The notes: generated by a model from the letters alone, not told the origin. A DNA stretch of 64,000 bases from Larkinella punicea (GCF_003334855.1 NZ_QOWE01000001.1:124001-188000); one strand, 5' to 3'; counted from the stretch's first letter, positions 40,611 to 50,509 are shown. Made by a program: numbers and translations.

Positions 40611-41549
40611 CTACAACCCCTTCTCCGAAAACGTAATCATCGGAAAACACTCCGGCACGTGGGAATCCCAGACGCGGTGGGAATTCCAGGCCCAGCCGCC
40701 GTGGTCGCCGGAAGGGGCGGCTTCCTTGTAGGTGTTGAAGCGTGAAAAATCGATTCGCCATGGGTCGTTGTTTTTCGGAGGTAGCGCCCGGTTGTCGGCT
40801 TTGGCGAGGTCGCCCATGCTTTTCCAGGGGAAGGCCAGTTCAACCGTCCATTTTCGGTCCCGATCCTGGTTGTTGTTGAGGGTGCCGTCCACGAAAACCG
40901 CACTCTGTAGTCCCGGAAACCGGAAATCCCAGGAACCGTAGCGCAGCCCCCGGGGGTGGTTTTTGAACCCAACGCCGTTGAATTTTCGAACCGCCGGATT
41001 GGAAAGGGCAAAGCGGGGATCCTGCCCAAAACCGCCTTTTTCGTAAGCATCCTGCCAGATAAAAAACGCTTCGTAGCGCGTGCCTAACGCATTGATTTCA
41101 AATTCGTAATAGGTGTCCTTCCCGGCAATAAACACCTCCACGTCGTTTTCCGAATAAATCGGATCGTTGTGATTCGCCAGTTTGGCGTTGATGTAGGGCT
41201 CTTCCACCCAGAAGGCCACGTAGAGATTCTCCTGATCCCAACAGACGGCCGCCCGCGTGTCGTGCAACGTCTTCCCGCCCGAAACCAGATCGACAAACCG
41301 GGGTGAACGCGGGACTTTAGTCCAGATTTCCTCGTCCAGGTTTCCGTCGATCACGGGCGGTTTGGAGGTTCGGTAAGCGGTATACTGTTCAATGGTATTT
41401 TTGTCACACGGAAACGCCCATTTTGCCGTATCGGCAGCCGAGGGATTGGTGGGATGAAACGATTTTTGCGAACCCGAACCTTGAAAGAAGAGGAAACTGA
41501 GAGTCAAAATCAGGATTGTGGGGAAACCAGCCGGGCGGTATTTTTTCAT
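40611..41549 (-). CDS. Exported CBM9-like carbohydrate-binding protein
   Basis: A 312-residue protein with a signal peptide (PTILILTLSFLFFQGSGSQ). The core is a family 9-like carbohydrate-binding/DOMON-type beta-sandwich: SKPPVIDGNLDEEIWTKVPR, VCWDQENLYVAFWVEEP, ENDVEVFIAGKDTYYEFEIN, WTVELAFPWKSMGDLAK. It probably binds glycans or haem-like ligands in the periplasm. It lies between the accessory stretch and the Wadjet operon and is not clearly part of either. Confidence 0.8.
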   Translation of the reverse strand: MKKYRPAGFPTILILTLSFLFFQGSGSQKSFHPTNPSAADTAKWAFPCDKNTIEQYTAYRTSKPPVIDGNLDEEIWTKVPRSPRFVDLVSGGKTLHDTRAAVCWDQENLYVAFWVEEPYINAKLANHNDPIYSENDVEVFIAGKDTYYEFEINALGTRYEAFFIWQDAYEKGGFGQDPRFALSNPAVRKFNGVGFKNHPRGLRYGSWDFRFPGLQSAVFVDGTLNNNQDRDRKWTVELAFPWKSMGDLAKADNRALPPKNNDPWRIDFSRFNTYKEAAPSGDHGGWAWNSHRVWDSHVPECFPMITFSEKGL

Positions 41550-41678
41550 TTGTGTATTGTAGCGTTATCCGTAAAAATAGGGATTCTACCCGGATTTCGC
41601 CCATTTCTGCCAGAAAAGACGGGGAAGTATTTCTTTGTATTCATGAATGAAACACAACTATTGTTGCAGCCATTAACG

Positions 41679-42815
41679 CTATGTCGGATAGACAGTCAGT
41701 AGTTGTTCCAATACCCAGTTACCTTCCAGCCGCTCCTGCTCAACCCGCCAATTGTTCACTAATAGCCGTTCATAAAGCCGCCGTTCCGGCTCCGTCAGAT
41801 TAGTCAATTCCAGCGCGAGAAAGTCCCCGCCGATTCCGCTCCGGTGAAACCGGATGAAGGTCGTTTCGTCCATCAGCATGGACTGAATTTCGGGGTAATG
41901 GCCCCGAATCTGGGAGAGAATCTGAAAACCATGGACATCGATGTCACCCCAGTAAAACAGTTGTTTTTCGGACAGCCAATCGATGCCCCCGAGAAGGTTA
42001 ACTGCAAAACCGCCACCCCAAATAGCCAGGCTATTGGGAATAGCCGGAAAAGTCAGGAAGGAAGTCAGGTTTTCGATGATGTAGATCCGCTCACAAGCCA
42101 GGTTCAGACCACGAAACTCGCTCAGCCACACGCTGATGTGCGACAGCGTGGCCTGGATGCGGAGGGTATTGTCCAGAAACCGGATTTTTACCATCGGCTC
42201 TTCAATTTCCAGGTGAAACCGTCTGTAGAAGTCGGTTTCGTCGGCGTTGATGTGGGACGGAATCAGGTGATCAAGCAAAATCCGGAGAATGGGCCGGTTC
42301 GTTTCGATAAACTTTGTGGGCAGGTCGATGGGCAGGTTCCGGACGTACTGCCGGGGCTGGGGATTTTGCTGGAAATACCGGACAACCCGCAATAAATCAG
42401 GCCATTTGCCCAATTGTTCGATTACCAGCCGGGGCATTCGTTCGAGCAGAGCAAGCAATTCCGGCACTTCGATCCGAATCTGGCTAACCGCCTGAACAAA
42501 AGCCGTATACTCGTCTTCTTTTCCCAGAAAAACCAGAAAATCATCCAGCGATTCAAACGAAATCCGGCTGATTTCGCTCTGCTTCGTGCGGCTATTTTGT
42601 TTGAGTTGAAGCGTGTAACCCCGACCGGTTTTGTTCTTCGAGTGAAGTAATAATTCCTGCTGCTGGGCAAAAATATGCTCGCTTCCCTGCCGACGATCCA
42701 GGGCTTTATTGGCGGAAATGACCAGCGGAAACCGGTTTTCGCCCGTCAGATGCCCCTTCAACAGGTTGATGTACTGCCGGTTGGCCTTGGTTGTCAATTC
42801 TGCTAACGTAATCAT
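41679..42815 (-). CDS. jetD: Wadjet protein JetD (DUF3322/DUF2220, TopoVI-like nuclease)
   Basis: A 378-residue protein. The start at 42815 overlaps the jetC stop by ATGA. The N-terminal ~190 residues correspond to DUF3322. The C-terminal DUF2220 Toprim-like nuclease has IYIIENLTSFLTFP with the catalytic Glu and LFYWGDIDVHGFQIL with the Asp-x-Asp motif. In Wadjet systems JetD cuts small circular DNA after the JetABC SMC-like complex has recognised it by loop extrusion. It is the last gene of the operon, in the standard A-B-C-D order. Confidence 0.92.
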   Translation of the reverse strand: MITLAELTTKANRQYINLLKGHLTGENRFPLVISANKALDRRQGSEHIFAQQQELLLHSKNKTGRGYTLQLKQNSRTKQSEISRISFESLDDFLVFLGKEDEYTAFVQAVSQIRIEVPELLALLERMPRLVIEQLGKWPDLLRVVRYFQQNPQPRQYVRNLPIDLPTKFIETNRPILRILLDHLIPSHINADETDFYRRFHLEIEEPMVKIRFLDNTLRIQATLSHISVWLSEFRGLNLACERIYIIENLTSFLTFPAIPNSLAIWGGGFAVNLLGGIDWLSEKQLFYWGDIDVHGFQILSQIRGHYPEIQSMLMDETTFIRFHRSGIGGDFLALELTNLTEPERRLYERLLVNNWRVEQERLEGNWVLEQLLTVYPT

Positions 42816-45800
42816 GCTTCGCTCGCGTCGGCCAGCAGGGTTTCTTTCTTCTCTTTGTATTCCAGAATCGGAATATCCCGAACCGTCGATTTGCGCCGGT
42901 CTTTCTGGGCGCGGGTTACCCAATGAATCACCGACACGTCGTTTTCCAGCAGGTGAATGGAGGTCAGGGGCGTCACGACCATCAGTTGCAGACCCAGACT
43001 GCGGCAGAGTTGCAGCAGGTACTTCGACTTGTCTTCGTCCAGTTTGCTAAACGCTTCATCGACCACAATAAACCGGAACGACTTATACGTATTAGCGTCG
43101 CGGTTGATACCAAACTGAAAAGCAATGGCCGCACCCAGCACGGTATAGGCCAGTTGAGCCGCTTCTCCCCCCGACAAACTGCCCGAACTTTCGTAAACCT
43201 GTTTCGGTGTCTGATCGGTTTTGAAATACTCACGGGCTTTGAAATCCGACCAATTGCGCACGTCACTTACCTCCTGTCTCCATTTTTCATCAGCTTGTAA
43301 TTCGTTAATAAACGGCTGAATCCGGCTAACAAAATGCTCAATTTCAGCCTCTTTCGGATTAGTTGCCAGCGCCATTTGTGTACGGTCAGGCTGCCAGCTA
43401 TTGAGTTTGCCAAACCGGAAATCCCGAATCCGGGGTTTACGCGTGTCGGTGCGCTCCAACTGAATATAGGTGTCAGGGTTGAGGTTGAATGCAATACCCC
43501 GCAGCGACTCGTTGATCTGGTCGATGGTTTCACAAATCCGCTCGTGTTGCAGTTCGAGCGAGTTACAATAATCGCTTAATGCTTTGGTCGCGCCACTCTT
43601 GAATTCCTCCTGAAACCGGCTTTCCAACTCAACCAGATTCTCATCCCGGATTTGCTCGTAACGATCGACGTATTCGGCCAACTGGTCAATGTCAGGCTCC
43701 AGATTGTTGGTTTCACTTTCCCAATCCGGGAATTTTAGCCGCACCTCTTTTTTCGGTATTTTAAAATCAGACATCCTTTTTTCAATGTCCTTTTCAAGTT
43801 TGTTCCGACTGCTTTTTAACGCAGCGATTTCGGCACTCAACTGGTTTTCCAGCTTTTGTTTTTCCTGAATAAAGTTGCCAAAATTCAACTGCCCGACCAG
43901 TGTACTCGTCAAATCATCGAGACGGTTTAATTCGATGTCAATATCCTCTGAATCAAAGTTATCCAGAAAATATTCGCCACCTCTTTTCTCTTCCTGCAAG
44001 GTCTTTATAGTCCGCTCAGTATCCTTGAATTCATCCCGCGTTGAGTCTTTTTTAGCACTCAGATTAGCAATATTTTTCCTCAGCATTTCGAGTTGTTCCA
44101 GCAACGTTTTCAGTGTCTGGTTCGAATTTTCGAGTTGTTCTTTTTGTCTCGATAAATCGGCAATTTTCAACGCGTCGGCTTGCCAGTCCAGTTTCGAAAA
44201 TTGATCCATAGTCAGAAACAGCATCAGGCGTTTTTCGTCTTCATCGATCTTTTTCTCTTCACTAACTAATCGGTTTAAAGCCTGGTTGAGCTTGGTTATG
44301 TCGTCGCTCAACTCCCGGCCTTTGCGTTGTTTTTCACGGAGAAGTTCACGGTTATCCCAGCCCAGAATATGCCGGTGATTTGTTGAATCGTCGCGCTCGT
44401 GACGGTTCTTTGTCCGGTTCAGTCCCGATGGTAACAGGGCTTTTTCGGCCCGTTCAAACTCGCTCCGGTTTTCAGTACACAGGTAATTGAACCGGCTGAA
44501 GATGTGATTTTCAACCCAGTCGATATACCGGCTTTTAGGGTTAAAATCCAGTTTGGCCACCAACGTGCGGGGGTCCGGAAAAATCGGCGGGCCCGGTTTA
44601 CCGGCTACAAGCTGAAAAACCACCTTTCCCCGCAAATCGGTCTGCGCGTTCACGTATTCCGTAACGGCCGAATAGTAGTCCGTCGGCACCAACAGGTTCA
44701 GTCCCAGGCTGTGCAATACTTTTTCGATGGCGTTGTTCCAAACCGCCTTTTGGTCGTCGCGCACCTGCATCACCTCAGCGACAAACGGAATATCGGCTTC
44801 GGTTGCGTTCACAGCCTCCAGAATTTCCTGCCGGATTTCGGCGGGTCGTCCGGTCACTTTTCCCGTGCTGTTCAGAAGTTGAGTGATTTCAGCCGTCAGT
44901 TTGTCGAAGTCGGTTTTCAAACCGTTCACCTTCGTTTGTGTATCGAATTTCTGCTGGCCAACCCGCTCCCTATCCTGAACCAGCGATTGTTGCAGGGTCA
45001 CGGCGCGCTCGGTATTTTCACGAAAAGTCACTTCGTCGGGATTCTCGACAAATCCCAGCGGACGGGCGAAACGATTATAGTCTATTAGTTTCTCTTTCTT
45101 ATCTGTCTTTATTTCCTCTAATCCTTTAATTTTCTGGGCTAACTCCTTGATTTTCTGATCAACTTTGTTGTTTTCTTTTGCGGCATAAACCTGTTTTTCC
45201 TGCTCACGCAGTTCTTCCAGTTGCTGTTCCTGGGTGGCCAGTTTGTCTTCCAGCCGCTTTAATTCGCGTTCCTGGCGGGCAATTTCTGCCTGCCAGATTC
45301 CGCCCTGTTGCCGGGCAAACCACGGTTCCAGCAAACGTTGCTGACCTTCAGCTTCCCGGATGCGATTTTCCAGTTCGGCGTAGGCATGACTGAGGTCATA
45401 AACCGGTTTTAGCAAACTGAGCTGAATCCGGGCTTTTTCGAGTGCCTGATAGGCCACCAAAAGCGTTTGGTAGTTATCCATCAGCTTTTTAAATGTGTCC
45501 TCGGCCGTACTCTCTTCGAGCATGTTGGTACGAATAAACTCGTCCAGATCGCCCAGAATTTTCATGCCCACCGTCTGGTTAAATAGCGTCAGTGCTTTGT
45601 CGCTCCGCATTCCGAACAACTGCTGAAACCGGGCTGCGTATTTCGGAAACGCATCAAAGTCGTCGATGCGGTCGGCAAACTGCCGCTTGAGTTTGCGGAG
45701 CCAGTTGCCGTCGGTACTGAACTGAATATGGTCGGCAATGGTGAGTTCGAGTTTGGCAATGACGTATTTTCGTTGCAAACCGCTGTTGTTGAACCACCGA

Positions 45801-46243
45801 ATCTGCGCCAGCGTAACGGGCGTACTGGCAGCACCCTCATTGGTGAACACGCCCAGAATAATGGAATAGGTAGCCGAGCGGTTTGGACGCAGTTTTTCAA
45901 CGCGCGAGTTCTGCTGGTCTTCGCTTTGCGTCCGGGAATAATGTCCCTCCACGTAGGATTCTTCGGTGCGTTCCCGGGCACTTTTCGCCCCTGACGACTG
46001 ATTGAAAAACCGCTTTTGCGGATTGACCAATAAGGCCAGCAGCCCATCGACAAGCGTCGTTTTGCCCGATCCATTCGCGCCCGTCAGCAAGGTATTGTTT
46101 CCATCCAGCGACAATTTCCAGATGTCGCTCCGGTTATTGCCTTCATGAAACGTCCCCCAGTTGAACACTTCCAGCGTTTTCAGTCGGTAGCCCGTCCGCG
46201 TAGCAGCGGAGTTCCGCCCACCGGTGTCAAACAGACTCAACAT
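42812..46243 (-). CDS. jetC: Wadjet protein JetC (MukB/SbcC-like SMC ATPase)
   Basis: An 1143-residue SMC-type ATPase. The Walker A is GANGSGKT (55-62), the ABC signature LSGGE (~1023-1027), and the Walker B FIVVDEAFSKLDED (Asp1062, Glu1063). Long coiled coils span ~270-480 and ~630-880, broken by a hinge-like globular part (~490-620). JetC is the motor that extrudes DNA in the JetABC complex, a relative of MukB in MukBEF. It overlaps jetB by 17 bases and jetD by four. Confidence 0.95.
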   Translation of the reverse strand: MLSLFDTGGRNSAATRTGYRLKTLEVFNWGTFHEGNNRSDIWKLSLDGNNTLLTGANGSGKTTLVDGLLALLVNPQKRFFNQSSGAKSARERTEESYVEGHYSRTQSEDQQNSRVEKLRPNRSATYSIILGVFTNEGAASTPVTLAQIRWFNNSGLQRKYVIAKLELTIADHIQFSTDGNWLRKLKRQFADRIDDFDAFPKYAARFQQLFGMRSDKALTLFNQTVGMKILGDLDEFIRTNMLEESTAEDTFKKLMDNYQTLLVAYQALEKARIQLSLLKPVYDLSHAYAELENRIREAEGQQRLLEPWFARQQGGIWQAEIARQERELKRLEDKLATQEQQLEELREQEKQVYAAKENNKVDQKIKELAQKIKGLEEIKTDKKEKLIDYNRFARPLGFVENPDEVTFRENTERAVTLQQSLVQDRERVGQQKFDTQTKVNGLKTDFDKLTAEITQLLNSTGKVTGRPAEIRQEILEAVNATEADIPFVAEVMQVRDDQKAVWNNAIEKVLHSLGLNLLVPTDYYSAVTEYVNAQTDLRGKVVFQLVAGKPGPPIFPDPRTLVAKLDFNPKSRYIDWVENHIFSRFNYLCTENRSEFERAEKALLPSGLNRTKNRHERDDSTNHRHILGWDNRELLREKQRKGRELSDDITKLNQALNRLVSEEKKIDEDEKRLMLFLTMDQFSKLDWQADALKIADLSRQKEQLENSNQTLKTLLEQLEMLRKNIANLSAKKDSTRDEFKDTERTIKTLQEEKRGGEYFLDNFDSEDIDIELNRLDDLTSTLVGQLNFGNFIQEKQKLENQLSAEIAALKSSRNKLEKDIEKRMSDFKIPKKEVRLKFPDWESETNNLEPDIDQLAEYVDRYEQIRDENLVELESRFQEEFKSGATKALSDYCNSLELQHERICETIDQINESLRGIAFNLNPDTYIQLERTDTRKPRIRDFRFGKLNSWQPDRTQMALATNPKEAEIEHFVSRIQPFINELQADEKWRQEVSDVRNWSDFKAREYFKTDQTPKQVYESSGSLSGGEAAQLAYTVLGAAIAFQFGINRDANTYKSFRFIVVDEAFSKLDEDKSKYLLQLCRSLGLQLMVVTPLTSIHLLENDVSVIHWVTRAQKDRRKSTVRDIPILEYKEKKETLLADASEA

Positions 46244-46826
46244 AGTTGCGTAGTTTATCTCTGAATTCTTCGAGTTTCTCGTTGGTAATTTTGGCTTTTA
46301 GCAACGTTTTTACTTCGTATTGGGTGTTATCGAGATTGACTTCATCTTTCCGGGAAACCTTCAAAAAACCGTGATCGACCAGTTTTTCGATCAGGTTGTC
46401 CAGTTTTCCCAGCAAAGCCTTCTGATTCGTCTGGTTTTTGAAAAACAGTTCGATCCGATCCCGCAACTGCTCCCGCGTCACGAAAAGCCGACTGCTGCTC
46501 AGGTGAGCACTGATTTCGTGCTCTTCCAGCCATTCCCGCAACAGAATACACAACAGACTCTGTTCGTAACTGAGCGGCACCCGGCGAATCAGCCGGATGG
46601 GTGGATTGCCTTCATCCTCCGCAAACTCCTTCTGAGTGAGTCGGGCGTAGCCTTCCCGCCGGTTCAGATCGAGCGTGACGCCAATGACCTGAAAATAGTC
46701 GCGGATGGCCGATTCATACTGCTCCAGCAACAGCCAGTAGGACCGGTCATCGTCGTAAATGGCGTGCGTCTGAATGAGCTTGACCAACACGGAGGCATAC
46801 GGTTTTTGCATGGCAGTTAACGGCAA
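46227..46826 (-). CDS. jetB: Wadjet protein JetB (DUF4194, MukE-like)
   Basis: A 199-residue protein of the DUF4194 family, the MukE-like KITE subunit of Wadjet. Typical parts are RLIRRVPLSYEQSLLCILLR and two winged-helix-like halves (SHLSSSRLF-type and KLDNLIEKLVDHGFLK). It links JetA and the JetC heads. It overlaps jetA by ten bases and jetC by 17, indicating tight translational coupling. Confidence 0.92.
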   Translation of the reverse strand: MPLTAMQKPYASVLVKLIQTHAIYDDDRSYWLLLEQYESAIRDYFQVIGVTLDLNRREGYARLTQKEFAEDEGNPPIRLIRRVPLSYEQSLLCILLREWLEEHEISAHLSSSRLFVTREQLRDRIELFFKNQTNQKALLGKLDNLIEKLVDHGFLKVSRKDEVNLDNTQYEVKTLLKAKITNEKLEEFRDKLRNYVESV

Positions 46827-48289
46827 AAGATAATTTCCGGGAAATCGACCATTCGTTGAGGTACGGAATTGGTCGGACTGATGACAAAAATTTCTTTTCG
46901 GGCATCGTTGATGATATGCTTCTCCGACGACGCGGCAATGCTTCCGTAGGCCATCAATTCCGTTAGCCCGTGAGTCAGCCCAAACTCGTCGACTACCCGG
47001 CGCAACGTTACCTGGGCCTCACTCCGGAGCAGGTATTTGATGTTTGCCAGCAATACCGACTTATCGATAACCCACTGGCTGACCAGCAAATCAAAATCAG
47101 TTTCTTCGCTTTCGGCAACAGACAAGGCACGCGGCATAATCTTGCTTTCGCGTTCCTGCAATGATATCGTCGTATCGGTGGACAGGTAATCCGGTCGTCC
47201 GTCAATTTCCAGAAAGGCTTCGTCTTTGGGCGGATTGTCCATCATTTCGAACGCCAAAGCTCTGATTTCGTTGATGAGCATCAGCGACTTTCGACGCTCC
47301 ATCCTATTTTTTTCGGAGATAATTTTCTCCAATTTCTTCGCCAGCAGGTAAAAAGACGCGTTCACTTTTTGTCCTTCGCTGTGCAGGTAAAATTTAATTT
47401 TCCGGACAAACGTATCCTCCGGTGGCAGTCCCCGTTTGTTCAGGAGTTCAAACACTTGCCGAATCAGGTTATCGAGTTCAGCCTTCTGGGCCGGATCGGT
47501 CAGATGCTGATAAAAAGCCTCGAAACTACGTCCCTGATCGGTTTGACGCAGTTCATACAGTGCGTCGAGTGCATAACCGAGAAGACCGCCCTTCGTCTGG
47601 TCAAGGGCCGCCTGTTTCTGGTAAATCCGTTGGGTAATATCACGAAAATTGGATTCAACTTCCCGAAAATCGCGCAGCATACTCCGCGACAATAGATTCA
47701 CTTCCTGAAACCGTTCTTTAATCTGATAATCTTCAAACGTCTGAACGGTTTGCGTCAACGTCAGTTGGCGAATCTGCTCATCGATCGCCAGTTTCTGTTT
47801 TTCCAATTCGGTCACCTTCGTCTGCCAGTCCTCCGACGTATTCTGAACCAGATCCCGCAGCTTGTTAACAATGTCCAGAAACCGGGATTCCGTCCCAACG
47901 AAACTCTGTTTTCGCATCAGCGATGCCACCCAATCCAGCACATTTTCCATGTCGGGCGTGAGCGAATGCATGTCCTGGCCCTGATCATCGGAGTACAATG
48001 TCAGGTATCCTTCCCGTACCCAGTCCCGGATAAATTTAGCAGCCCGGTCGTCAAAACCCAGCACCGCGCTGGCCAGATCACCTTCGTCGTCACGGGTATT
48101 CCAGGTTTCCAGAAAATCAGCCAGATTATTTACCAGTCGTTCATTCGTGAGAGCCGGTGTATAATCGGTATTTTTAAAATTTTCCTGTAAAAAACTGAGA
48201 ATTAAGGGTGCTGTTCGGGCTCGCAATACCTTTAGCGGAACGGGGGTTCGTTCCGGGTTGAAGAATGCCTGGTATTTTGGGTAGAGCAT
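46817..48289 (-). CDS. jetA: Wadjet protein JetA (DUF3375, kleisin/MukF-like)
   Basis: A 490-residue DUF3375 protein, the MukF-like kleisin of Wadjet. N-terminal winged-helix segments (RARTAPLILSFLQENFK, WVREGYLTLY) precede a helical middle (~150-260), and a C-terminal wHTH (LLRSEAQVTLRRVVDEFGLT, ELMAYGSIAAS) binds the JetC head. It starts the structural part of the operon, 81 bases after a WYL regulator gene. Confidence 0.93.
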   Translation of the reverse strand: MLYPKYQAFFNPERTPVPLKVLRARTAPLILSFLQENFKNTDYTPALTNERLVNNLADFLETWNTRDDEGDLASAVLGFDDRAAKFIRDWVREGYLTLYSDDQGQDMHSLTPDMENVLDWVASLMRKQSFVGTESRFLDIVNKLRDLVQNTSEDWQTKVTELEKQKLAIDEQIRQLTLTQTVQTFEDYQIKERFQEVNLLSRSMLRDFREVESNFRDITQRIYQKQAALDQTKGGLLGYALDALYELRQTDQGRSFEAFYQHLTDPAQKAELDNLIRQVFELLNKRGLPPEDTFVRKIKFYLHSEGQKVNASFYLLAKKLEKIISEKNRMERRKSLMLINEIRALAFEMMDNPPKDEAFLEIDGRPDYLSTDTTISLQERESKIMPRALSVAESEETDFDLLVSQWVIDKSVLLANIKYLLRSEAQVTLRRVVDEFGLTHGLTELMAYGSIAASSEKHIINDARKEIFVISPTNSVPQRMVDFPEIIFCR

Positions 48290-48370
48290 AGTGGCGATTC
48301 AGACATTTACCAATAGTGAATATACCGAGATTTCTACCGATCAACAAACAGTTCATTTCCAAATGCCTCG

Positions 48371-49393
48371 TCAATACCGCCCCAGCGTCGCCCGCAACGA
48401 CTCCGTAATGGTCTGCGCCAGACTCGCCGGTTTTAGCACTTTGACGTGTTCGCCGTAGCTGCGGAGGTGCATCAGCAGATCGCGGTTGGGGGCCAGCCGG
48501 AGCCGGACGACGCACTCAGTTTCATCGTCGCGCAACACCTCCTGTGTTTGGTGAATCGGCTTGGCTTTCACGTAATAACCGAACAGGGGCGTAAACGACA
48601 GCAATATTTCCTCCACCGGATCAGTGGTGTCCGTGATGCCGTAAATGTGGTCGAACAACTCGGCGACATAAGCCAGAACCGATGGCGGCACGGCGCAGGG
48701 TTCGTCCAGAATCTCCAGTTCGGCCATGCGGTCGAGGGCGTAGGTTTTCTCCTTGCCGCTCAGGGCATCATACCCAATCACATACCAGCTATCGGCCACC
48801 TCCCGCAGCAAAATCGGGTGCAGGGTGCGGGCCGACGCGGACGACTCGATTTCGGGATCGGCGTGTTTGCGGTACTGAAACGACACCTGCCGGTTTTGAT
48901 TCACGGCCCGAATCAGCACCGGAACGTACTGCCGGTTTCCGCCCAGAATTTTCTCTTCCACATACACCACTTTCCGCTGCATCCCCGACGCATTGCCATC
49001 TTCGGGCCGCACTTCCCGGACAATGTCCAGACTTTGCCGGACTTTCTGGAGGGCGTTGGTCAGTTCGGCCACCACCGACGCGCCCTGTGTGGCCGCCAGC
49101 ACCTCGCGGGCGTAGTCGAGGGCTTCCATGTCGTCGGGCGTGAGCATCAGCCGGAGCAGCCGAAACTGCGGATTCGTATAGTAATAGCCGTTCCTGCGTT
49201 TGTCGTAGGCAATGGGCGCGTTGTGGTCTTCGCGCAGCCGCTGAATGTCTTTTTCCAGCGACGAAACCGACCGGATGCCGCAACGGTCCTGGAGCAGTTC
49301 AAACAGCGCCTGTTTGGAATACCGGCGGGGGTAGCGGCTGATCACCTCGTCGATCAGGCGGTAGCGTTGGAAGGCGGAGCGGGTAATGGGCAT
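48371..49393 (-). CDS. WYL-domain transcriptional regulator
   Basis: A 340-residue regulator. The N-terminal winged helix is ~10-65 (ISRYPRRYSKQALFELLQDR, SVSSLEKDIQRLREDHNAPI). The WYL ligand-binding domain holds DSWYVIGYDALSGKEKTYAL. The C-terminal extension (WCX-like, ~250-340) ends AQTITESLRATLGRY. WYL regulators frequently control defence operons in response to nucleic-acid or metabolite ligands. This gene is in line with jetABCD (81 bases before jetA) and divergent from two paralogous small genes, so it may control both. Confidence 0.92.
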   Translation of the reverse strand: MPITRSAFQRYRLIDEVISRYPRRYSKQALFELLQDRCGIRSVSSLEKDIQRLREDHNAPIAYDKRRNGYYYTNPQFRLLRLMLTPDDMEALDYAREVLAATQGASVVAELTNALQKVRQSLDIVREVRPEDGNASGMQRKVVYVEEKILGGNRQYVPVLIRAVNQNRQVSFQYRKHADPEIESSASARTLHPILLREVADSWYVIGYDALSGKEKTYALDRMAELEILDEPCAVPPSVLAYVAELFDHIYGITDTTDPVEEILLSFTPLFGYYVKAKPIHQTQEVLRDDETECVVRLRLAPNRDLLMHLRSYGEHVKVLKPASLAQTITESLRATLGRY

Positions 49394-49449
49394 GGGTTCC
49401 TTTTTGTCGAGGCAAAGAAGCGAAAAAAAATCGCAGAAAAATAAAAGGC

Positions 49450-49484
49450 CGTAAAAAGATTACGTTCTGGCAAAATCAATTTTG
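49450..49484 (+). promoter_or_regulatory. Promoter/operator of first paralogous small gene
   Basis: CGTAAAAAGATTACG (49450-49464) is an inverted repeat CGTAA-N5-TTACG followed by TTCTGG. CAATTTTG, a near match to the Bacteroidota -7 box TAnnTTTG, starts 27 bases after the repeat start. The same 21-base string and spacing recur before the second paralogue at 49980. A regulator, perhaps the adjacent WYL protein, may bind here. Confidence 0.65.
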
Positions 49485-49524
49485 TAGTGTTCGAATTACC
49501 CAGCCGAACAGAAACAACACGACG

Positions 49525-49953
49525 ATGAACACGCTATCTGCTTCTCCCCAACCAGCACCGCACCCGGTTTTAACCGATCAGCGCACCGCCCGGCGGTCGG
49601 TCCGGCTTTCTGCCCGCCAACTTTTGGATGTTGAACTGGGACTTTTTCTGCTCTCGCAACTCTTGCCGAGTGCCCCCCCTGACGCCCTGCCCGGTTTGCT
49701 CAGCGACCAACATCCGACCAGCTTTGCCTGCCTGAACTGGACCACCCGCCAGCACAAACTGCGCAACCGGGGTCTGGCGTTGTTGACGCATCTGACCCGG
49801 GAAACCTGCTGGCATGATCTGCTGGAACTGTACGTTGCCGTTCCGGTTCATCTGCAGGCCTACGACATCAGTTGTGACCGCTCCGGATTTCGCTTGAAAA
49901 CCGTGGGCTTTTCGCGCAATCGCCTGACGGTTTTACGGAGCGTTCTTGGATGA
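49525..49953 (+). CDS. Paralogous small protein, copy 1 (unknown function)
   Basis: A 142-residue soluble protein. Its core LLDVELGLFLLSQLLPSAPP is closely matched by LLNVELGLFLLSELLPLAPP in the next gene, so the two are paralogues. The C-terminal half (LRNRGLALLTHLTRETCWHDL) is helical, with Trp and His residues. No known domain is recognised. It is divergent from the WYL regulator of the Wadjet operon and is preceded by a promoter/operator shared with copy 2. Confidence 0.65.
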   Translation: MNTLSASPQPAPHPVLTDQRTARRSVRLSARQLLDVELGLFLLSQLLPSAPPDALPGLLSDQHPTSFACLNWTTRQHKLRNRGLALLTHLTRETCWHDLLELYVAVPVHLQAYDISCDRSGFRLKTVGFSRNRLTVLRSVLG

Positions 49954-49979
49954 AAGAAAAGTTAAAAATTAATTGACAA

Positions 49980-50014
49980 CGTAAAAAGATTACGTTCTGG
50001 TGGGTTTATTTTTG
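49980..50014 (+). promoter_or_regulatory. Promoter/operator of second paralogous small gene
   Basis: CGTAAAAAGATTACG (49980-49994) plus TTCTGG repeats the motif at 49450. TATTTTTG (50007-50014) matches the -7 consensus TAnnTTTG exactly, at the same 27-base offset. Conservation of the box and its spacing across diverged flanks indicates selection. Confidence 0.7.
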
Positions 50015-50043
50015 TATACAACGAACGGTAAACAACCATACTC

Positions 50044-50505
50044 ATGAACGCACTGCCCCTATCCAATTCACCCCTTGCCCGCCAACTGAGCCCGTTTCCG
50101 TTGCACTGGCAGGAGCCGCTGGCGACGCAACTCCGGTTTCAGCACGAGTTGCCCGGCCAGTTGGCCAACCGGCTGTTGAATGTTGAACTGGGGCTTTTTC
50201 TGCTGTCGGAACTGTTGCCCCTGGCGCCCCCCCAGGCCCTGCCCAACCTGCTCAACGGCGAGGGACTGGTCTACGGGGAGCGCCCCGTCTGGAAACCCCG
50301 GCAACACAGGTATCTGAACCGCGCCCGGGCGCTGCTGGCTCCCTACCAGGACCGCAGCGTCTGGCTGATGGCCCTGGCGCGCTACGATGCGCTGCCGACC
50401 AGCCTGCGGGCGTTCTGCTCGCAAAGTCCGGGGAGCTGCGGGTCGGAAGTAAGCCGGAGTATTTTTCGCAGTCGGGAAGAATTGTTCAGGAAAGCACTGG
50501 CTTAA
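50044..50505 (+). CDS. Paralogous small protein, copy 2 (unknown function)
   Basis: A 153-residue soluble protein. The conserved core LLNVELGLFLLSELLPLAPP matches copy 1; the C-terminal half keeps a similar RQHRYLNRARALLAPYQDRS helix. Flanks have diverged, so the duplication is not recent, while the promoter has stayed nearly identical. No known family. A possible 59-residue ORF begins four bases after its stop. Confidence 0.65.
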   Translation: MNALPLSNSPLARQLSPFPLHWQEPLATQLRFQHELPGQLANRLLNVELGLFLLSELLPLAPPQALPNLLNGEGLVYGERPVWKPRQHRYLNRARALLAPYQDRSVWLMALARYDALPTSLRAFCSQSPGSCGSEVSRSIFRSREELFRKALA

Positions 50506-50509
50506 GACG

